Shown here: in pieces, positions 19,816 through 32,595 of the stretch
How the letters are laid out: the number at the start of each line of letters is the position of its first letter
Numbering within the stretch: position 1 is the first letter of the stretch
NCBI GenBank assembly: GCA_006503535.1
Contig: QYRS01000003.1
Location: forward strand, 930,001-994,000
Direction of reading: 5' to 3'
Length of the DNA stretch: 64,000 bases
Source of the DNA: Arthrinium phaeospermum
Taxonomy: Eukaryota; Ascomycota; Sordariomycetes; Amphisphaeriales; Apiosporaceae
The notes under the pieces: generated by a model
Databases searched by the model: none
The model's input: the letters and a program-made list of their open reading frames with translations, nothing else
Told to the model about the DNA's origin: nothing
Program-made: the position numbers and the translations under genes

Positions 19816-22680
19816 AGCTGTCCACCGTTTTTGCTGCTCGTCTGAGCTTGCAACTCCAGCCATGATGTGCAGGGACCCCGAGCTACTTGTTCGGGTCTCG
19901 GATTCCCGTCAGCGTCATCTAGCCCAATGCCAGACTTCCTTGCAGGCTCTTTGCGCCATTTCTCTTGACTTTGCTCTCTGCTGAAGAGGACGGCAATCTC
20001 ATAACGATGCGAGTTATCGATTGCTAGATAGCTTTGGTACGGTGCACAGGCACCGCTGGTTTGCCGTAACTTCGGGAACTTCCTCCCGAAGTTGATGAAT
20101 GGGGCAGCAATGGATCAACAACGGGCTAGCATAGGGACCGGACCCTTCGTTCGTCCACGACACCCATTGGCATTAGTCCCAACGCCAACTGTTCTAGGGT
20201 AACATATTACTATGACGAAAACCGCCAAGACAGTACGGCAAATACGGCAATGTCATCTTGGAACTGGACGCCTGGTCATCGTTATGCGGCCGCAAAGGAT
20301 AGGGACAACGAATGTGTATAGCTATCTATCGGATCTCGGCTCCTTCAAGTAAGTCATGTCGTCCGGGTAGTGTTAATGTTACAACTCGATTACTCGCCAT
20401 ATACTCCCAAGCAAAGAATGTGTGTGAGGCTACATGGGTCTCGACCATACAGGCAGCCATCACGGACGGGCGTTGCTATTGCGTGTGGAAACAGCAAGAT
20501 CAGCGGTGCTCATTGTCCAACACGCGCAGGACCCTGGAGGCCTAAGGGGTGCTCACTGGAGAGCGAGTGGCGACGCATGCATCGCCCTGCTATTTTCTCT
20601 TAAATCAGCCGCCGCGACGAACAGTTACCTGGCGAACGAAAATGAATCGCATTTTACCAATCGGGGTCCCATTCTTTACCTCTCTGCTCAATTGGCACGG
20701 GCTCGAAGCGCTGGAGGCTGCAATGGACAAAGCGGGTCCCGAAAAGCCGGGTTGGTCCCAGCACAACGGTCTAGAGTCGAGTGCTGTCAAAATTGCATTT
20801 ACGGGGACCACTGGCAGAGATTGCTCGTTGCGCGCTCGAGCTTCTTGGCGATTTAAAGTCACAACCACCGTTTGAACACCCCTGGCTTGAGTGAGATTGT
20901 AGCTCAGACACCGGGGAAAGACGCCGGGGAGAAAGCCGGGGAGAATCGTACGATTTTCTGAAGAAAGCGACCTCGTTAGCCGCACGACAGCCCTACAGCC
21001 CAAGTCGCTGGCCTCGATAACACCATAAGGAATGGCGTGCACCACCGCAGCTCAGCCCGTATCATGCTCAGCCTCAACCCCTCCCTGGCCTATCTAGCAG
21101 GTTACTGCTCGAAACAGTTACTGCTCAATCCAGTAGTGATCAGACATTGCTGCAAATTTGGTTGATCGCCGAATCCCTAAAGTCCATGCTGACGGGCTGG
21201 TTTCCGACTGCTGCTGTGACTTGCAAGGATGCGGATCCTTAGACATTCGAGCCAGAGGGACTGGCCCAGAACCGTCAACAAGGATACTGAGTAAGTCGTC
21301 AAATGAAACATCTCGTACAGATCCTGCCAGAGTCCAGGTATGTGGGTATGCCAGAAGTGACGGCGTGCTGCTAGTTCTGCTAGCGACCATCATCTAGCCC
21401 CCTTTCCCCCGAACCGGTCTACGCTAGATTTACTGAGAAAATTACGAAGCACCAGACGTCGATAAGAACAGCGCCTACCGTCTACAGCGAGAGCCGGCTT
21501 TGGTAGTAGATTCCCTGTTTTCCTGTCTACCGGTCCGTCTTCGAAGCGCGGTTGGCAGATCCGTCGCCTTCTAGCTACACTAATGGCAGCAGATATTTCC
21601 AATCTATTTGATCTGAATAAGGCTTAGTCAAGGCACATCAACCAGACTGTCGGTACTAGTGGTAGTCTGACAATGCTAAGAGTAAGGGTTCAGAACAGAA
21701 AACGAGAGGCACAGAGAAAGAGAACCATGGGGGAGAGATAGTGCCATTTCAGCTTCCAAAGCTGAACTGCAGAGACAAGTAAGCCGCGGTCATAGGCAGC
21801 CGCAAATATCGTTTCAGTCAAGAGCCGTGACATCTTGGGGCTTACTATGCCTCACCTCGAATTGTGTGGGCCATCTGGGTCACAACTAGCGCGCATCTCG
21901 GGAGGAAAATATTCTGCATCGGATCTGGTGCCCTACAACAGGTAACAGTGGCCCCTGTTGAGTGGCATGCCCCCTCTCTGTGTCTGTGCTGACCCCTGGG
22001 GGATCTGCAGCGTTAAAGAGCCCCGGAAGGGTGATCCAAGTCATCCGGGGTTAGTCAGGAGTAGACCGATCACAGCGTGGTTGCTACCCAGCAGCCCGGG
22101 CCCCCGTCAAGGCCTTAGACGCCCCCCACTTGGCGGCTGATACCTCATCGCGCCGCTTTTATTGGATGAGTGGTATAGTCAGCTAGTTGCTGGTGGTCTA
22201 CAGTATTAGTGTATTCTCTTGCAAGCGCTCCTCTCCTACCACACGGCGGCGGGGGGGCAAAGGAGCTACCAGCAGCGCCAAATAGCCCATCGCAATATGG
22301 GAGTGCCATGAGCGCTGTCCGATACCAAGGATCCTCCCTACATCCACCTCGCGGGACTTGAGCGAGTCAGCACGCCACGCGATCCCGGAGCTACTCTGCC
22401 AGTCCGTATAAGGAAGGTCTCCTGTCTGATCTGATCGCCGGGAGCTTGACTATAGCCCTTGGCAATAGTCGACACACTCCTTTATCAACCGCCTGGTTCT
22501 CGTTTTTAATATATTTGCTTTCCCGGACCCCTTCTCTCCCTCGGTGTCTTCCTTTCATTCCTTCTTTCCACAAGCACACACGCCGACCACGACCGTCCCG
22601 AACCTTCGGGCCTCTCCTATTAGTAATTATACTATAACCGGCGCCGACAGGACAGGCAAAGTAGTGACCAGTCAGTCACA
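19816..22680. other. 2.9 kb without a recognisable gene
   Basis: Short frames on both strands, none with a known domain. Contains the hairpin pair at 20040-20093, a GGGGAGAAAGCC direct duplication near 20930-20945, and in the last 250 bp a CT-rich promoter-like stretch before the membrane protein gene at 22681. Possibly decayed sequence like the relic at 17.4-17.9 kb, but no homology is visible. Confidence 0.45.
20040..20093. repeat. two adjacent perfect hairpins
   Basis: CGGTGC (20040-20045) pairs with GCACCG (20050-20055) over a 4-nt loop. Then AACTTCGGGA (20068-20077) pairs with TCCCGAAGTT (20084-20093) over a 6-nt loop. Both are perfect. They lie about 220 bp past the C2H2 gene stop and could be in its 3' UTR. 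Confidence 0.5.
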
Positions 22681-23930
22681 ATGGGGGGCTTCCTTGTACC
22701 CGACACTTATGTGGCGCAAGCGCCCAGCAACACCGACATGAACGTCGCGTCCATTATCTGGGGCATCTCGCTCGCGGCGGGCCTGTTCACGGCCTCCAAA
22801 GCCCGGAAGCAGACGTGGGGCATTTACAAGCGGACTGGCGGTGTCAACGCCTACATCATTATGGTCTGGATGAGTTGGATCGGTAGCTCCATCATCGGCA
22901 TCGTCAGTTGGCTGTATCTTTGGGGGACCATTGAGACTTCGTAAGCACATTACGCATCCCCCATTATGACTTTGTCAAGTTACAAGGACAAGGCTAACCA
23001 CGTCCGTGCCTGCAGTTTCTGGCTGTTCTTCTTCCTCCTCGTCTGCTGGGTCTTCCAGGTCCAGTGCATCATCCAAATCATCATCAACCGTATCTCGCTG
23101 CTTATGCGGGACCGCACCGTCGTCAACCGTATGATCTGGGGCTGCGCGCTCGGCCTCGGCGTCATCAACATCAGCGTCTTCTGCATCTGGATCCCGGCCC
23201 GCCTGCAGATCTCGCCTACCTTTGTGCACATCAACGAGATCTGGGACCGCATGGAGAAGGCCATCTTCTGCATCATGGACGTCATCCTCAACGTCTACTT
23301 TGTTTACCTTGTCCGCTCGCGCCTCATCTCCAACGGCCTCACCAAGTACAACCGACTCTTCAAGTTCAACATCTTCATGATTTTCGTTTCCATGTCTCTG
23401 GACGTAAGTTCTGGATTCCATTTACCTCCTTCTTCATTCTTATATAGAGTCGGTCGACTAATACATACCCCACACAGATTGTCCTGATCGGTGTCATGTC
23501 TCTCGGACAGGGTTTCATCTACGTGCAGTTCCACCCGCTCGTGTACATCCTCAAGCTGCACATCGAGCTCAACATGGCCGACCTGATCGGCAAGATCGTC
23601 AAGTCGGAGAACAACGGCAGCTCGTACCCGTCGACGGGCGGCAACAAGCGCAGCGGCGGCAAGTCCGGGGGCGGCCTTGGCGGCAACGCCACCGGCACCC
23701 ACAACGGCCCTCACACCGGTGGCTTCCGCATGGCCACCCTCATCACGGCGAACCGCGACTTCAACAGCAACCACCCCGACGGCGCCAACGGCAGCACCAA
23801 GGGCGGCATGGCGGGCATCCAGAAGACGACCGAGGTGCACCACGTCATCGACGAGGACGCCGAGAGCCGGACCAGCTCCACCACCGAGCTGCAGAAGGAC
23901 TACTCGCAGAAGGACTACGCCATGGTTTAA
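22681..23930 (+). CDS. multi-pass integral membrane protein (GPCR-like topology)
   Basis: Three exons (22681-22940, 23016-23403, 23478-23930) give 366 residues. About six to seven hydrophobic segments: near residues 20-40, 57-80, 88-112, 132-155, 175-195 and 205-235, plus a weaker one at about 232-250. The tail of about 110 residues is Gly/Ser/Asn-rich and ends in YSQKDYAMV. The compact helix bundle with a long hydrophilic C-tail resembles fungal rhodopsin-fold or Pth11-type integral membrane proteins, but no CFEM domain or retinal lysine motif was seen. Function unknown; a sensor or receptor role is only inferred from topology. It lies upstream of the P450/exporter pair, with no sign of shared control. 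Confidence 0.85.
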
Positions 23931-24699
23931 GGAAACAAACACTCAGATACCCCTACCACACCTGCCTACCTACCCTCTTTATTGTATAGTAGTAGTACTA
24001 GCCCCGGGCGAGTCTGGCCTATCACTCTTTGGCAGACCCCCTCCGGTAATATGTAAAAACAGAGAAGAAGAAAAAGAAAGGTCGTGTGCGATCTTGGTAC
24101 CCAATAACACTCGTTTCAATTGGACACTTGACGCACATTGACTGGTGCTTAATAATAATAATTAATCAAATCACTTGAGCTGATTTTCGCTTTATATTAT
24201 TGACGATAATCATTTACACTACAATGAGAGTACACGTAATGCAAAATGAGTATTTAAAAGTATGACTGCTTAGTTGCTGCTGCTCACATTGCAGTGAACC
24301 GTGACGAACTTCCTAGCGCTTCTGATAGTGCTTCGGTTACCCTCGGTGAAATTCACGAGGTACCCCTATTCAACTTCAACTCTGGAAGTTGGCAATAGGA
24401 ATAGCTCGTAATAATCTCAGGGTAGCGCATTTCCACCTCATGTCTTCATGTCGATCACTAGGTACTTGACTGTATGTATCAAATTTGGTTTGCATCTAGG
24501 CTCTCTTTGGAGAAGGTTTTATCCGTTTACGTCTTATGCATCTTGCTTTTGATAAAGACATGATCCTTAGCATTGACCCTGGTGGTAGAATAGACAAAAT
24601 CAACTGTGATAGAAGAAAATACCACCCGTCTCATTTTGCCAGTTACACGTACAGGCCCTCCGTGAATAGTAACAATAAATCCCCGTCATCAGATGCAGG
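23931..24699. other. intergenic between convergent genes
   Basis: AT-rich shared 3' flank, including AATAATAATAATTAATCAAATCA near 24151. No gene seen. Confidence 0.5.
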
Positions 24700-26796
24700 C
24701 TACTCGGAAACATTAGCCAAGTCTTCCCAATGGTTCTCTCGCGTCCGAAAGATTAGATTGGGGCCTTCGTGGGCCGCCATGAAGCTATCATATAACTGAT
24801 ACTCATCCGGCCGATCCCTCCCCTCTCCCTTACCTAGCCCTCCACCCCCCAGCTCCCCCGCCTCCCCGGGCGCCTTCGCAAAGTCAAAGTACCAAAGCGT
24901 CTTGGCCACCGCCAGGCTGATCTCGAGGTACGCCACGGCCTTGCCCGCGCAGCCGCGATCGCCCAGGCTGAACGGGATGAAGGCGCGCCGCATGGCCGCC
25001 TTGGCCTCCTTGGTCTTCGGGTCCTCAGCCTCATCTATCCCATCTCCTTCCAGCCATCTCTCGGGTCGAAACGAAAACGGCTCGGGAAAGTACGTCGGGT
25101 TATGCAGGAAGCTGTACATGCCCACCCCGACCAGGGTCCCGGGCGGGATGAAGTGACCGTCGACGACGAGCGGCGGCTGTTCGGGGACGGTGGCGGGGTC
25201 CTGCTGGCGCCACATGACGCCCGGGGTCGGGGGACAGAGGCGCAGGGTTTCGTCGATGACGGCGCGGAGGTACTTGCAGCGGGCGAGCTGGGGGCCCTGG
25301 CGGACCTCGCGGCCGGCGGAGAATGTGGTGCGGATCTCGGTGGCGAGTTGGGCGTAGACGGTTGGGTGGCGCGAGAGGTAGAAGAAGACGGAGGACATGG
25401 CTGTGCCTGTGGTCGTGCCGCCTGGTTGGTTTTGTGTAAGCCATGGGTGCGAAAAGGGGGTCAGGGGCTCGGAGTTCGGGGTACAGGGTACGAAGTTTAG
25501 GCTTTCGGGGTACGCGGTGTAGGCTTTCGGGGTGCAGGTGTACGGACTTCGGGGTACGTGGTTCTGGCATTGGCGATGGGATGTAGGAACGCCACAAGAA
25601 CACCATAGGTGACCCAGGAGCGAGCAGATATCGCAAAGCAAAGTAGTATGCAATCAAAGATAAGAAACCTACCTGCATTCATAAAAACCCCCGCCTCCCC
25701 CCAAATCTCACTCTTCTGCAGCCCCTCCTGCTGGACCTGCCCGACCCGCTCCTCGGTCGCCACGAACGAGTAGAGGTCGTGCTTCGCGTCGCGGGGCAGG
25801 GCCATGCGGTCCGTGATGATGCCCTGCAGCAGACGGCGGAACTCCCCGACGCGCTCCCGGACCAGCCACTGCACGCCCGGGTCGACGAGGTGCGTCTTGG
25901 GCCAGTTCATAAACAGGTAGACGCGCGGGTTGAGGGCCGCGAAGGCGCGCGGCAGCAGGTGCATGGTCTCTTCCGTCTGCGTCTTGAGGGCCGTGCCGAA
26001 GGCGATGAGGCCGATGACGTCCATGGCGAGGTACTTGCACCGCGGCGTCATATCCACGACTTCTGGCGGTTGGAGTTTATGTTGTGGCTCTGGCTGACAT
26101 GAGTGAAAGAGCTGGCCGAGGAACACGTCGATTTGGGTCAGCATGGTGGGCTCGAACTCGCGCATCGAGCGCTCGGAGATGGCTTGGCCAATGACCCGGC
26201 GCCGGCGGCGGTGGTCCGCCTTGTCCAGTGCGGTGAAGACGCTAGGGGTGCTGCGGAAGCGGGTGAAGGCGTAGATCGGGGCCTTGGCGATACGGGGGTT
26301 TAGGTATATGTCTAGTCACGAATTTGGAGATTTTTAGTTGTCCAATGATTGGTCGCCGGGATAAGGGGACACATTGCGCACGTCGAACCTCGTTAAGTAC
26401 TCACCCTGGACGGCTGTTAAGGTGTTGAAGACGAGCCGGTTCGGTGCCTGTCTGACAACGGGGCCTGTTAGATTGGGTAAGCGAGAGTTTCTGCTTTGTG
26501 GCACATATTCTTTTAGTTGAGCTTTGACCTTACCATACTTCAAATGGTCTCGATATGTCATGAGGTGGACATCCCCCTTAATCGCGTGCCAGCCGGCATA
26601 TCCATTTGTGAGTCGGCCCAGTAAAGGACCCGGGTACGCCTTCAGCGGATTCAAGACCAGTCTGTAGCTTGCAATAGCAGCAAACTATCATACAATACGC
26701 GCTATTTGTTAGCTGATAACCGCTGTTTTGGGTGATACAATAGTCTCGTACCAGTGAGATGATGAGGCACACAACATACTGGAGCATCGAATCCAT
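24700..26796 (-). CDS. cytochrome P450 monooxygenase, ER-anchored
   Basis: Five exons (26796-26752, 26684-26534, 26464-26405, 26311-25673, 25421-24700) give 538 residues. N-terminal membrane anchor (MDSMLQYVVCLIISLFAAI), then the proline-rich hinge YPGPLLGRLTN, the GPVVRQAPNR block, the I-helix oxygen-binding motif AGGTTTGT across the exon 4/5 junction, the ExxR motif (ETLRL), the PERW motif (FRPERW), and the heme loop FSLGDRGCAGK with Cys at about 456. All hallmark residues are present, so it should be active. Intron 4 is unusually long (251 nt) and holds a minisatellite. The substrate and CYP family were not assigned. It shares a 302-bp divergent promoter with a DHA2 exporter, suggesting detoxification or a small secondary-metabolism pair. 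Confidence 0.93.
25473..25563. repeat. minisatellite inside P450 intron 4
   Basis: About four degenerate units of roughly 21 bp built on TTCGGGGTACG (starting near 25473, 25501, 25522 and 25544). They lie wholly in the 251-nt intron 4 of the P450 gene; the other introns of this gene are 67-92 nt. Confidence 0.7.
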
Positions 26797-27098
26797 GTTG
26801 TAGCTCTCTTGGAAGAAAGGACGAATACTTGGGGAGCTCGAGACGTGCGCGAAACATTTTCGCGGAGCATCTATATCCAGTCGGGATTATGACGTATCGA
26901 CGCAAGGGGTTGTGCCGGTTGGGACGGGTTTTGGTGTTGGTCGTGTTGGCTTACCATTAAGCTGGGCCCAGGGGACTACGGCCCGGTAATTGGAACATCC
27001 CTTATGCAAACCGCGAAGTCTTTCTAATTTCTCTCAATTTTGTATTAATGCTTATCTTCGTGATTTCTGTGATCGTAGTTCTGTCATTATTCTTGGCC
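26797..27098. promoter_or_regulatory. divergent promoter shared by P450 and DHA2 exporter
   Basis: Only 302 bp separate the two start codons, so both promoters must overlap. A TATAG element reading toward the P450 lies at about 26875-26871, 75-80 bp before its ATG. No palindromic operator was evident. Confidence 0.7.
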
Positions 27099-29222
27099 AT
27101 GGAGCCGGCACCTATTCAAACCACCTCGCGCATCGATGAGAAAGATGGCAGCAGCAGTCTCCGAGCTGGCGACAAAAGGAATGGCAATGGAGTAGTCGAG
27201 CCGCGCATCCCGGATGGACCCCCTGGGGGGTCGAATGGTGTGGGAGCTGCTGGCGACAGCGGTACCACTATTCCTTCTAGCCACCTCCACGGCCTACCCC
27301 TTTTCTTGGTGACCTTTCTGAATGCCGCCATGTTGTTCTTAGTCCAGACCGAGATCTTCATCGTAACCACGTCCCTGGTCGCCATCACCGAAGAGCTGGG
27401 CGATTTCGATGCGGCGAGCTGGATCCTGGCCAGCTACTTTTTGGGATACGTCAGTATGTAATGAGTACCCAAGAGTTGTCGCCGGACGACCCACCCCTTA
27501 GTAAAGGCTCTTCGGAAATCGTTCTGACACCGAACCAAATGTTAGGCTTCGTTGTCATTGTGGCCAAGCTGAGCGACATATTCGGCCGGAAGCCAGTCTA
27601 CGTATTGTCCATTCTGGTGTTCACTATCTTCTCGGGCGGATGTGCGGCAGCTAAGACCATGCCACAGCTGTGAGTTATCAATGTCATTATAGCTTCCAGG
27701 ATAGATATCCAGGAGACTCTTAAAGTGACCGGCATTGCTGACATTCGCGGGCAATATGATGCAGTATCATCCTGCGTGCCTTTCAAGGTGTTGGCGGCGG
27801 CGGCAGCTACGCACTCGCCACCATCGTGACCATAGAGATCGTACCCCCTGATGGATACCCTACTCAAATGACGTACATGGGCATCGCAGTCATGCTTGCC
27901 CTAGTCTTGGGTCCCATCGCTGGAGGGGGTATCAGCGCCGTCACGACCTGGAGGTGGATATTCCTCTTCAACGTACCCGTCGGCGTCGTGGGTCTGGCAT
28001 TGGCTGTCTTCGGCATCCCTTCGGGATTTCCCCATCATCAGATCAAGAAACCAGCGACTCATCCTCCGCTGACTGAGGAAGTATCGCAGCGAGGCGCCCG
28101 ACCTCTGGTAAGACTGGACATACCCGGCTGTGTTCTGCTCTTTCTGGCCACCATGTCCATCGTAGCCGCTTTTCAGGAAGCCGGTTCGCGGTTCTCATGG
28201 GGCTCTGCGTACTTCATTACTCTATTGGTCATCTCGGTTCTGCTTTGGCTTGTTCTCGTGATCTGGGAACGTCGCGTAACATTTGCGGACACCACCCGGG
28301 AGCCTGTTCTGCCCTGGAGATTCTTCACCAACCGTCGCATGATGGGCACCTTGCTGTGAGTCGCCCCTTACCCTTACTCAGCGAAGCGGCATTGGCCACT
28401 GAGCTGCAATCAGGTCACGGTGTTTTGGGACGAGCAACTTATACATACCAAAACCAGCGGCATTATCCTACAAGGCGGGCCGTTGACCGTCACTAACTTA
28501 CAGATCCCCCAGAGGTTCCAGCTAGTAAGTGGGCTGAGCAGTCTTGACGCCGGTGTGCGTCTCATACCATTCGGGGTCGGCCTTTCAGCAGGCACAATAC
28601 TCAGCGCCAACGTGGCGAAAAGATCCAGGGTGCCAGTGATGTACACTGTCATGGTCGGAGCGCTGCTCCAGGTTGTGGGTTATGCCCTTCTGGCCACCGG
28701 CGGGTCGTACGTCGACATCCCTCCCGCCGTGTATGGCTACCAAGTCATTGCCGGTCTGGGCTGCGGCATCAGCTTCCAAACCCTCATCCTTAACATTCCC
28801 CACGTGGCCGAGAAGCGTGATCACGGTGAGTACCTACCTACCCGAAACCATTGACCCTTAAGTAAGTGTCAAGAACTGTCTAACTCTTCCCGCTGATAGC
28901 CGTGGGAATGGGGTCAGCCAATCAGTGCCGCGCCATAGGCAGCACGCTCCTGGTGGCGGTGACCACCGCCCTCTTCAACGGATTCGTCTTTCCCCGGCTG
29001 TCTGGGCTGGGCATCTCAGACCCCAACCGCGTCATCGAGACATACAGCCATGGGGGCGCGACAGGGATACCAGCCGACGTCTGGAGCGATGCAAGGCGTG
29101 TCCTGTCCCAGGGCTACAATCGCCAGATGTACGCCCTTGTCGCTTGCGGCGTAGCGCAAGCCGCCGTGGCTTCGCTTCTGTGGGAAAAGCGGCCGGCGGC
29201 GACGCCTGTGGGAGGGATGTAG
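27099..29222 (+). CDS. MFS exporter, DHA2 (14-TM) drug/toxin efflux type
   Basis: Five exons (27099-27453, 27546-27669, 27765-28355, 28458-28825, 28900-29222) give 586 residues. The start at 27099 (GGCCATGG) is preferred over ATG 27048, which would add a hydrophobic stretch unlike DHA2 N-termini. Motif A AKLSDIFGRKPVY, motif B LRAFQGVGGG, the antiporter motif C LGPIAGGG, and the later GGPLTVTNLQIPQRFQ...GLSSLDAGVRLIPF all fit the fungal DHA2 family, whose members export drugs, mycotoxins or metabolites in exchange for protons at the plasma membrane. Transcribed divergently from the P450; the likely job is export of the P450 product or a related xenobiotic. Confidence 0.93.
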
Positions 29223-30870
29223 TTGTGGTGGATTCTCAAGAGAAGAATCCGGCAGCAACCATGGGCGATGCCACGCTGAGCTTATATTGTCACTTTTGCA
29301 GCCACAATGGAAGAGTAGCCCCCAAGTCCGGGAGCAATCAACATGGGACCAATGCAGGAGGATAAATCGCGCTTCGGGAAGATAGTTGGTGACGGTGTAT
29401 TTTAGCATCCAGATCAGCGAATCTGTGGAGCGTCAATGTACAGAAAGCTTTTTGCAAAGTGCAAGTGTTGGCGCTAAATGCCTAGACATTCCACAAGTCG
29501 CTCGAGCCACTCGATTCTGTTTGTTAGAACCGAGAGTAGTGAGTGGACGAGAGAGGAAAAACATTGGTCTACGATAAGGAGCCAAGGCCTCTTACGCGCA
29601 TGTACCTGCCCTCCAGGTTCGTGGGGTGTTGGTAGGGAACAGCGAGGTTGCTTCGAGTGGGGGTTGCATCCTTTTTTACTTCGCTGTCCATCGCCACTGA
29701 CTACATAAGGATGGCAAAAAAAGGTTTCTAGTCCTCGTAGTCGTACCTCGTAAGCAAATTACAGCAGCAGATAAGCGAAGTGAGTAATATGCCTGACGTC
29801 TTGCGTCATTTACTTATATGCCTAACAGTACGCAGAGGGTGTGGGAGAGCAGCCCGTCTTCAGAATTGGGTATCATTTTTCATGACTCGCGCGCCTAGAC
29901 CACATTCTGGGCAAGCTATCCGCTCAAAACCTGGAGCAATTGTGGGAGTGGTAGAGGATCAGACATATGCGGGGTAACTGTAAGCTGGAGCACGCTTGGC
30001 GAACGCAGGCGGCACTCAAAACAGGGAGGAGGTCCGCAGCCGGTCGCCCGGATCCGAAAAGGAACCTATCACAACTATTGAGGCTCTCTCCGATATCTTT
30101 TGCCTTGGCTTGGTCGCCAAGGCGCTAGCCTACAGGAAAAGAGGCGTTTTATTGCTCGCAGGGGGCGGGAGAGTGCATGTTGTTTGCTTTGCTTTCTCGT
30201 GGCAGTACCATCCATTCTATTTATGTCCTTTCTGTCCTTTGTCTCGAGTTTATGAGCGAAGGGAATCAATTGAGTAACCCTCTAGAAGCAAGGAGGCGGC
30301 AGAGAAAAGTAAGTCATCTAACGGCGAACCCAGGGGTTGTGCGCGAGGTTCTTTGTGATTAGTGAGAATGCGATACATAGGCGACCAACATCATGTATCG
30401 TCATTGGCATCTCTGCATGCCTGTCATCTGTGCTGGGCCAAAATACCCCGTGACTTGGCATCTGGGGTTAGGAGGCCTTGGCTGCTCAAGGGGCTCCGCC
30501 GACTCCGCCATGAGTGCTAGGGATAAATTCATATCCTCGCCGCGCACGCCATATCCAATCGGCCACACACCACATCTGTCGGCATCCCCGTTCAAGGTTC
30601 GCGGAAGGCTTGTATCAAGGATAGTGACAAGGGATGATCGGGTTGACATTGCACCGTTACATGGCCATGGAGCGTGGAGTGAATATAAATGGGTGACGAT
30701 CCCCCACCCATGATCAGCGAGCCGCCTGGTCTCCCGCATTGAATGCCAGCAAGGTCTCCTCCATTTAGCTTCGCTTATCTGAGCCGCTCCTCTTCCATTT
30801 CGAGCTTGCTTACTGTCTGAGGCATCCCACATTCCTCTTTGGCTCACAACACGTAGCCAAGTGCCTGACA
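29223..30870. other. 1.6 kb intergenic, no gene seen
   Basis: Only short frames without domains. The last 150 bp before 30871 are CT-rich and hold the promoter of the anion permease. Confidence 0.5.
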
Positions 30871-32595
30871 ATGGCGACACCAGTGCCATCCGAACCGTCG
30901 TACTATGGTGCGCCGGTAGAGGAGAAAAAGGGTCATGGACTGGACCTCGAGGCCGCAAGTCTGTCGGAGGGAAAGCCCGCAGCCAATGCTTTGCACGTCG
31001 AACGCGCGGAGCTCCTCGCGAACCTGCCGGATCCCGATGCGGACAAGACGCCCGAGGAGAGAGCCGTCATCGTAGGTGAACTTCTTCTAACGGCGCCCAA
31101 GGGCAACGAGCTGACCCGAATGACAGGACCGTAAGCTCATGTGGAAAGTGGATGTGGCCCTAATCCCCTGGCTCAGTCTCTGTAAGTCTGACCGATTGTG
31201 CCTCAATTGCCCCCCTGGACCCTACATGCCGCGATAGATCATACCTTTGCTGACGAAACCAACCCTCCGCTCATAGTGTACCTCATGTCGTTCCTAGACC
31301 GGACCAACATCGGCAACGCGCGCCTCGCGGGCATGGAGGACGACCTGGGCATGAAGGGCCAAGACTACAACATGACCCTGACCATCTTCTTCATCAGCTA
31401 CGCGGCCGCCGAGCCCGTGACCAACGCCCTCCTCAAGCGGCTGAGCCCGCGCGTCTTCTTCACCGCCATCATCTTCGTCTGGGGCGTCACCCAGACCCTC
31501 ATGGGCATCGTCCACAACTACCAGGGCCTGCTGGCGGCGCGCTTCTTCCTTGGCATCGCCGAGGCCGGCCTCTTCCCGGGCGTCAACTACTACCTCTCGT
31601 GCTGGTACAAGTCCTCCGAGATCGGCGTCCGGTCCGCCATCTTCTTCTCGGCCGCCGCCCTGGCCGGCTCGTTCGGGGGCCTGCTCTCCGCCGCCATCGC
31701 GCTCATGGGCGGCGTCGCGGGCCGGCCCGGCTGGTCGTGGATCTTCATCCTCGAGGGCATCGCGACCGTGCTCGTGGGCATCGGGTGCTGGTGGATGGTA
31801 TTCGACTGGCCCGAGGACGCGCGGTTCCTGTCGCCCGACGACCGGGTCCGCATGCAGCGGCGCCTCATCGCGGACCGCCAGGGCCGCACCGCCGAGGACT
31901 TCGACAAGCGGCACATCTGGGCCGCGCTGCGGGACTGGAAGACGTACGGCTACATGTTCATCTACTCGGGCGCGCTGGTGCCCCTGTACGCCTTCTCGCT
32001 GTTCCTGCCGACCATCCTCAAGGGCATGGGCCACGTCGGCACGCGCGCGCAGCTTCTGAGCGTGCCGCCCTACGCCGTGGCCGCGGTCCTGACCGTCATC
32101 GTGGGCTTCGTCGCCGACAAAACCAAATACCGCGGCTACTGCAACGCCGCCACAGTCCTAATCGGCATCGCCGGCTTCGTGATGCTGCTCGCCTCGCAGA
32201 ACCCGCAAATCCAGTACGCCGGCACCTTCCTCGGCGCCGCGGGCATCTACCCGACCATCTCCAACACGCTGTCGTGGGTCATCAACAACACCGAGGGCTC
32301 GCTGAAGCGGGCCGTGGTGCTGGGCATGGTGGTCGGGTTCGGCAACCTCAACGGCGTCGTCTCGTCCAACATCTACCTCACGCGCGAGGCGCCCCGCTTC
32401 TGGACCGGGCACGGCGTCGTGCTCGGGTACCAGGTCGTCGCGCTGCTGGGCGGGACCCTCGTTATGCATGTCGCGCTGCGCAAGATGAACCGCGACCGGG
32501 CCCGCGGCCGGATGGATGCGAAGTGGGCGGCGATGGGCGAGGAGGAGCGCTGGGCGATGGGGGATATTCGGCCGGACTTCAAGTATACTCTTTGA
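30871..32595 (+). CDS. MFS anion:cation symporter, Dal5/allantoate permease type
   Basis: Three exons (30871-31071, 31127-31181, 31277-32595) give 524 residues. The 55-nt middle exon encodes DRKLMWKVDVALIPWLSL, a family hallmark, and the next exon opens with YLMSFLDRTNIGNARLAGM, the conserved TM1 block of allantoate/nicotinate/vitamin permeases. Twelve membrane segments follow, with the RFFLGIAEAGLFPGVNYYLS segment of this family and SWVINNTEGSLKRAV near TM10. It should import an organic anion (allantoate, ureidosuccinate, nicotinate, pantothenate or a similar carboxylate) with protons; the exact substrate cannot be read from sequence. Confidence 0.92.

Noticed and set aside
20873..20960. Possible tRNA (TAGCTCAGAC resembling an A box near 20900)
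   Set aside because: No matching B box or cloverleaf could be drawn; no tRNA found elsewhere by eye.
27048..27098. Earlier ATG for the DHA2 exporter
   Set aside because: Adds a hydrophobic stretch not found in DHA2 N-termini; the ATG at 27099 has a better context.
31294..32034. 246-codon open frame antisense to the Dal5-type permease
   Set aside because: Shadow of the permease exon; charged low-complexity product with no motif.
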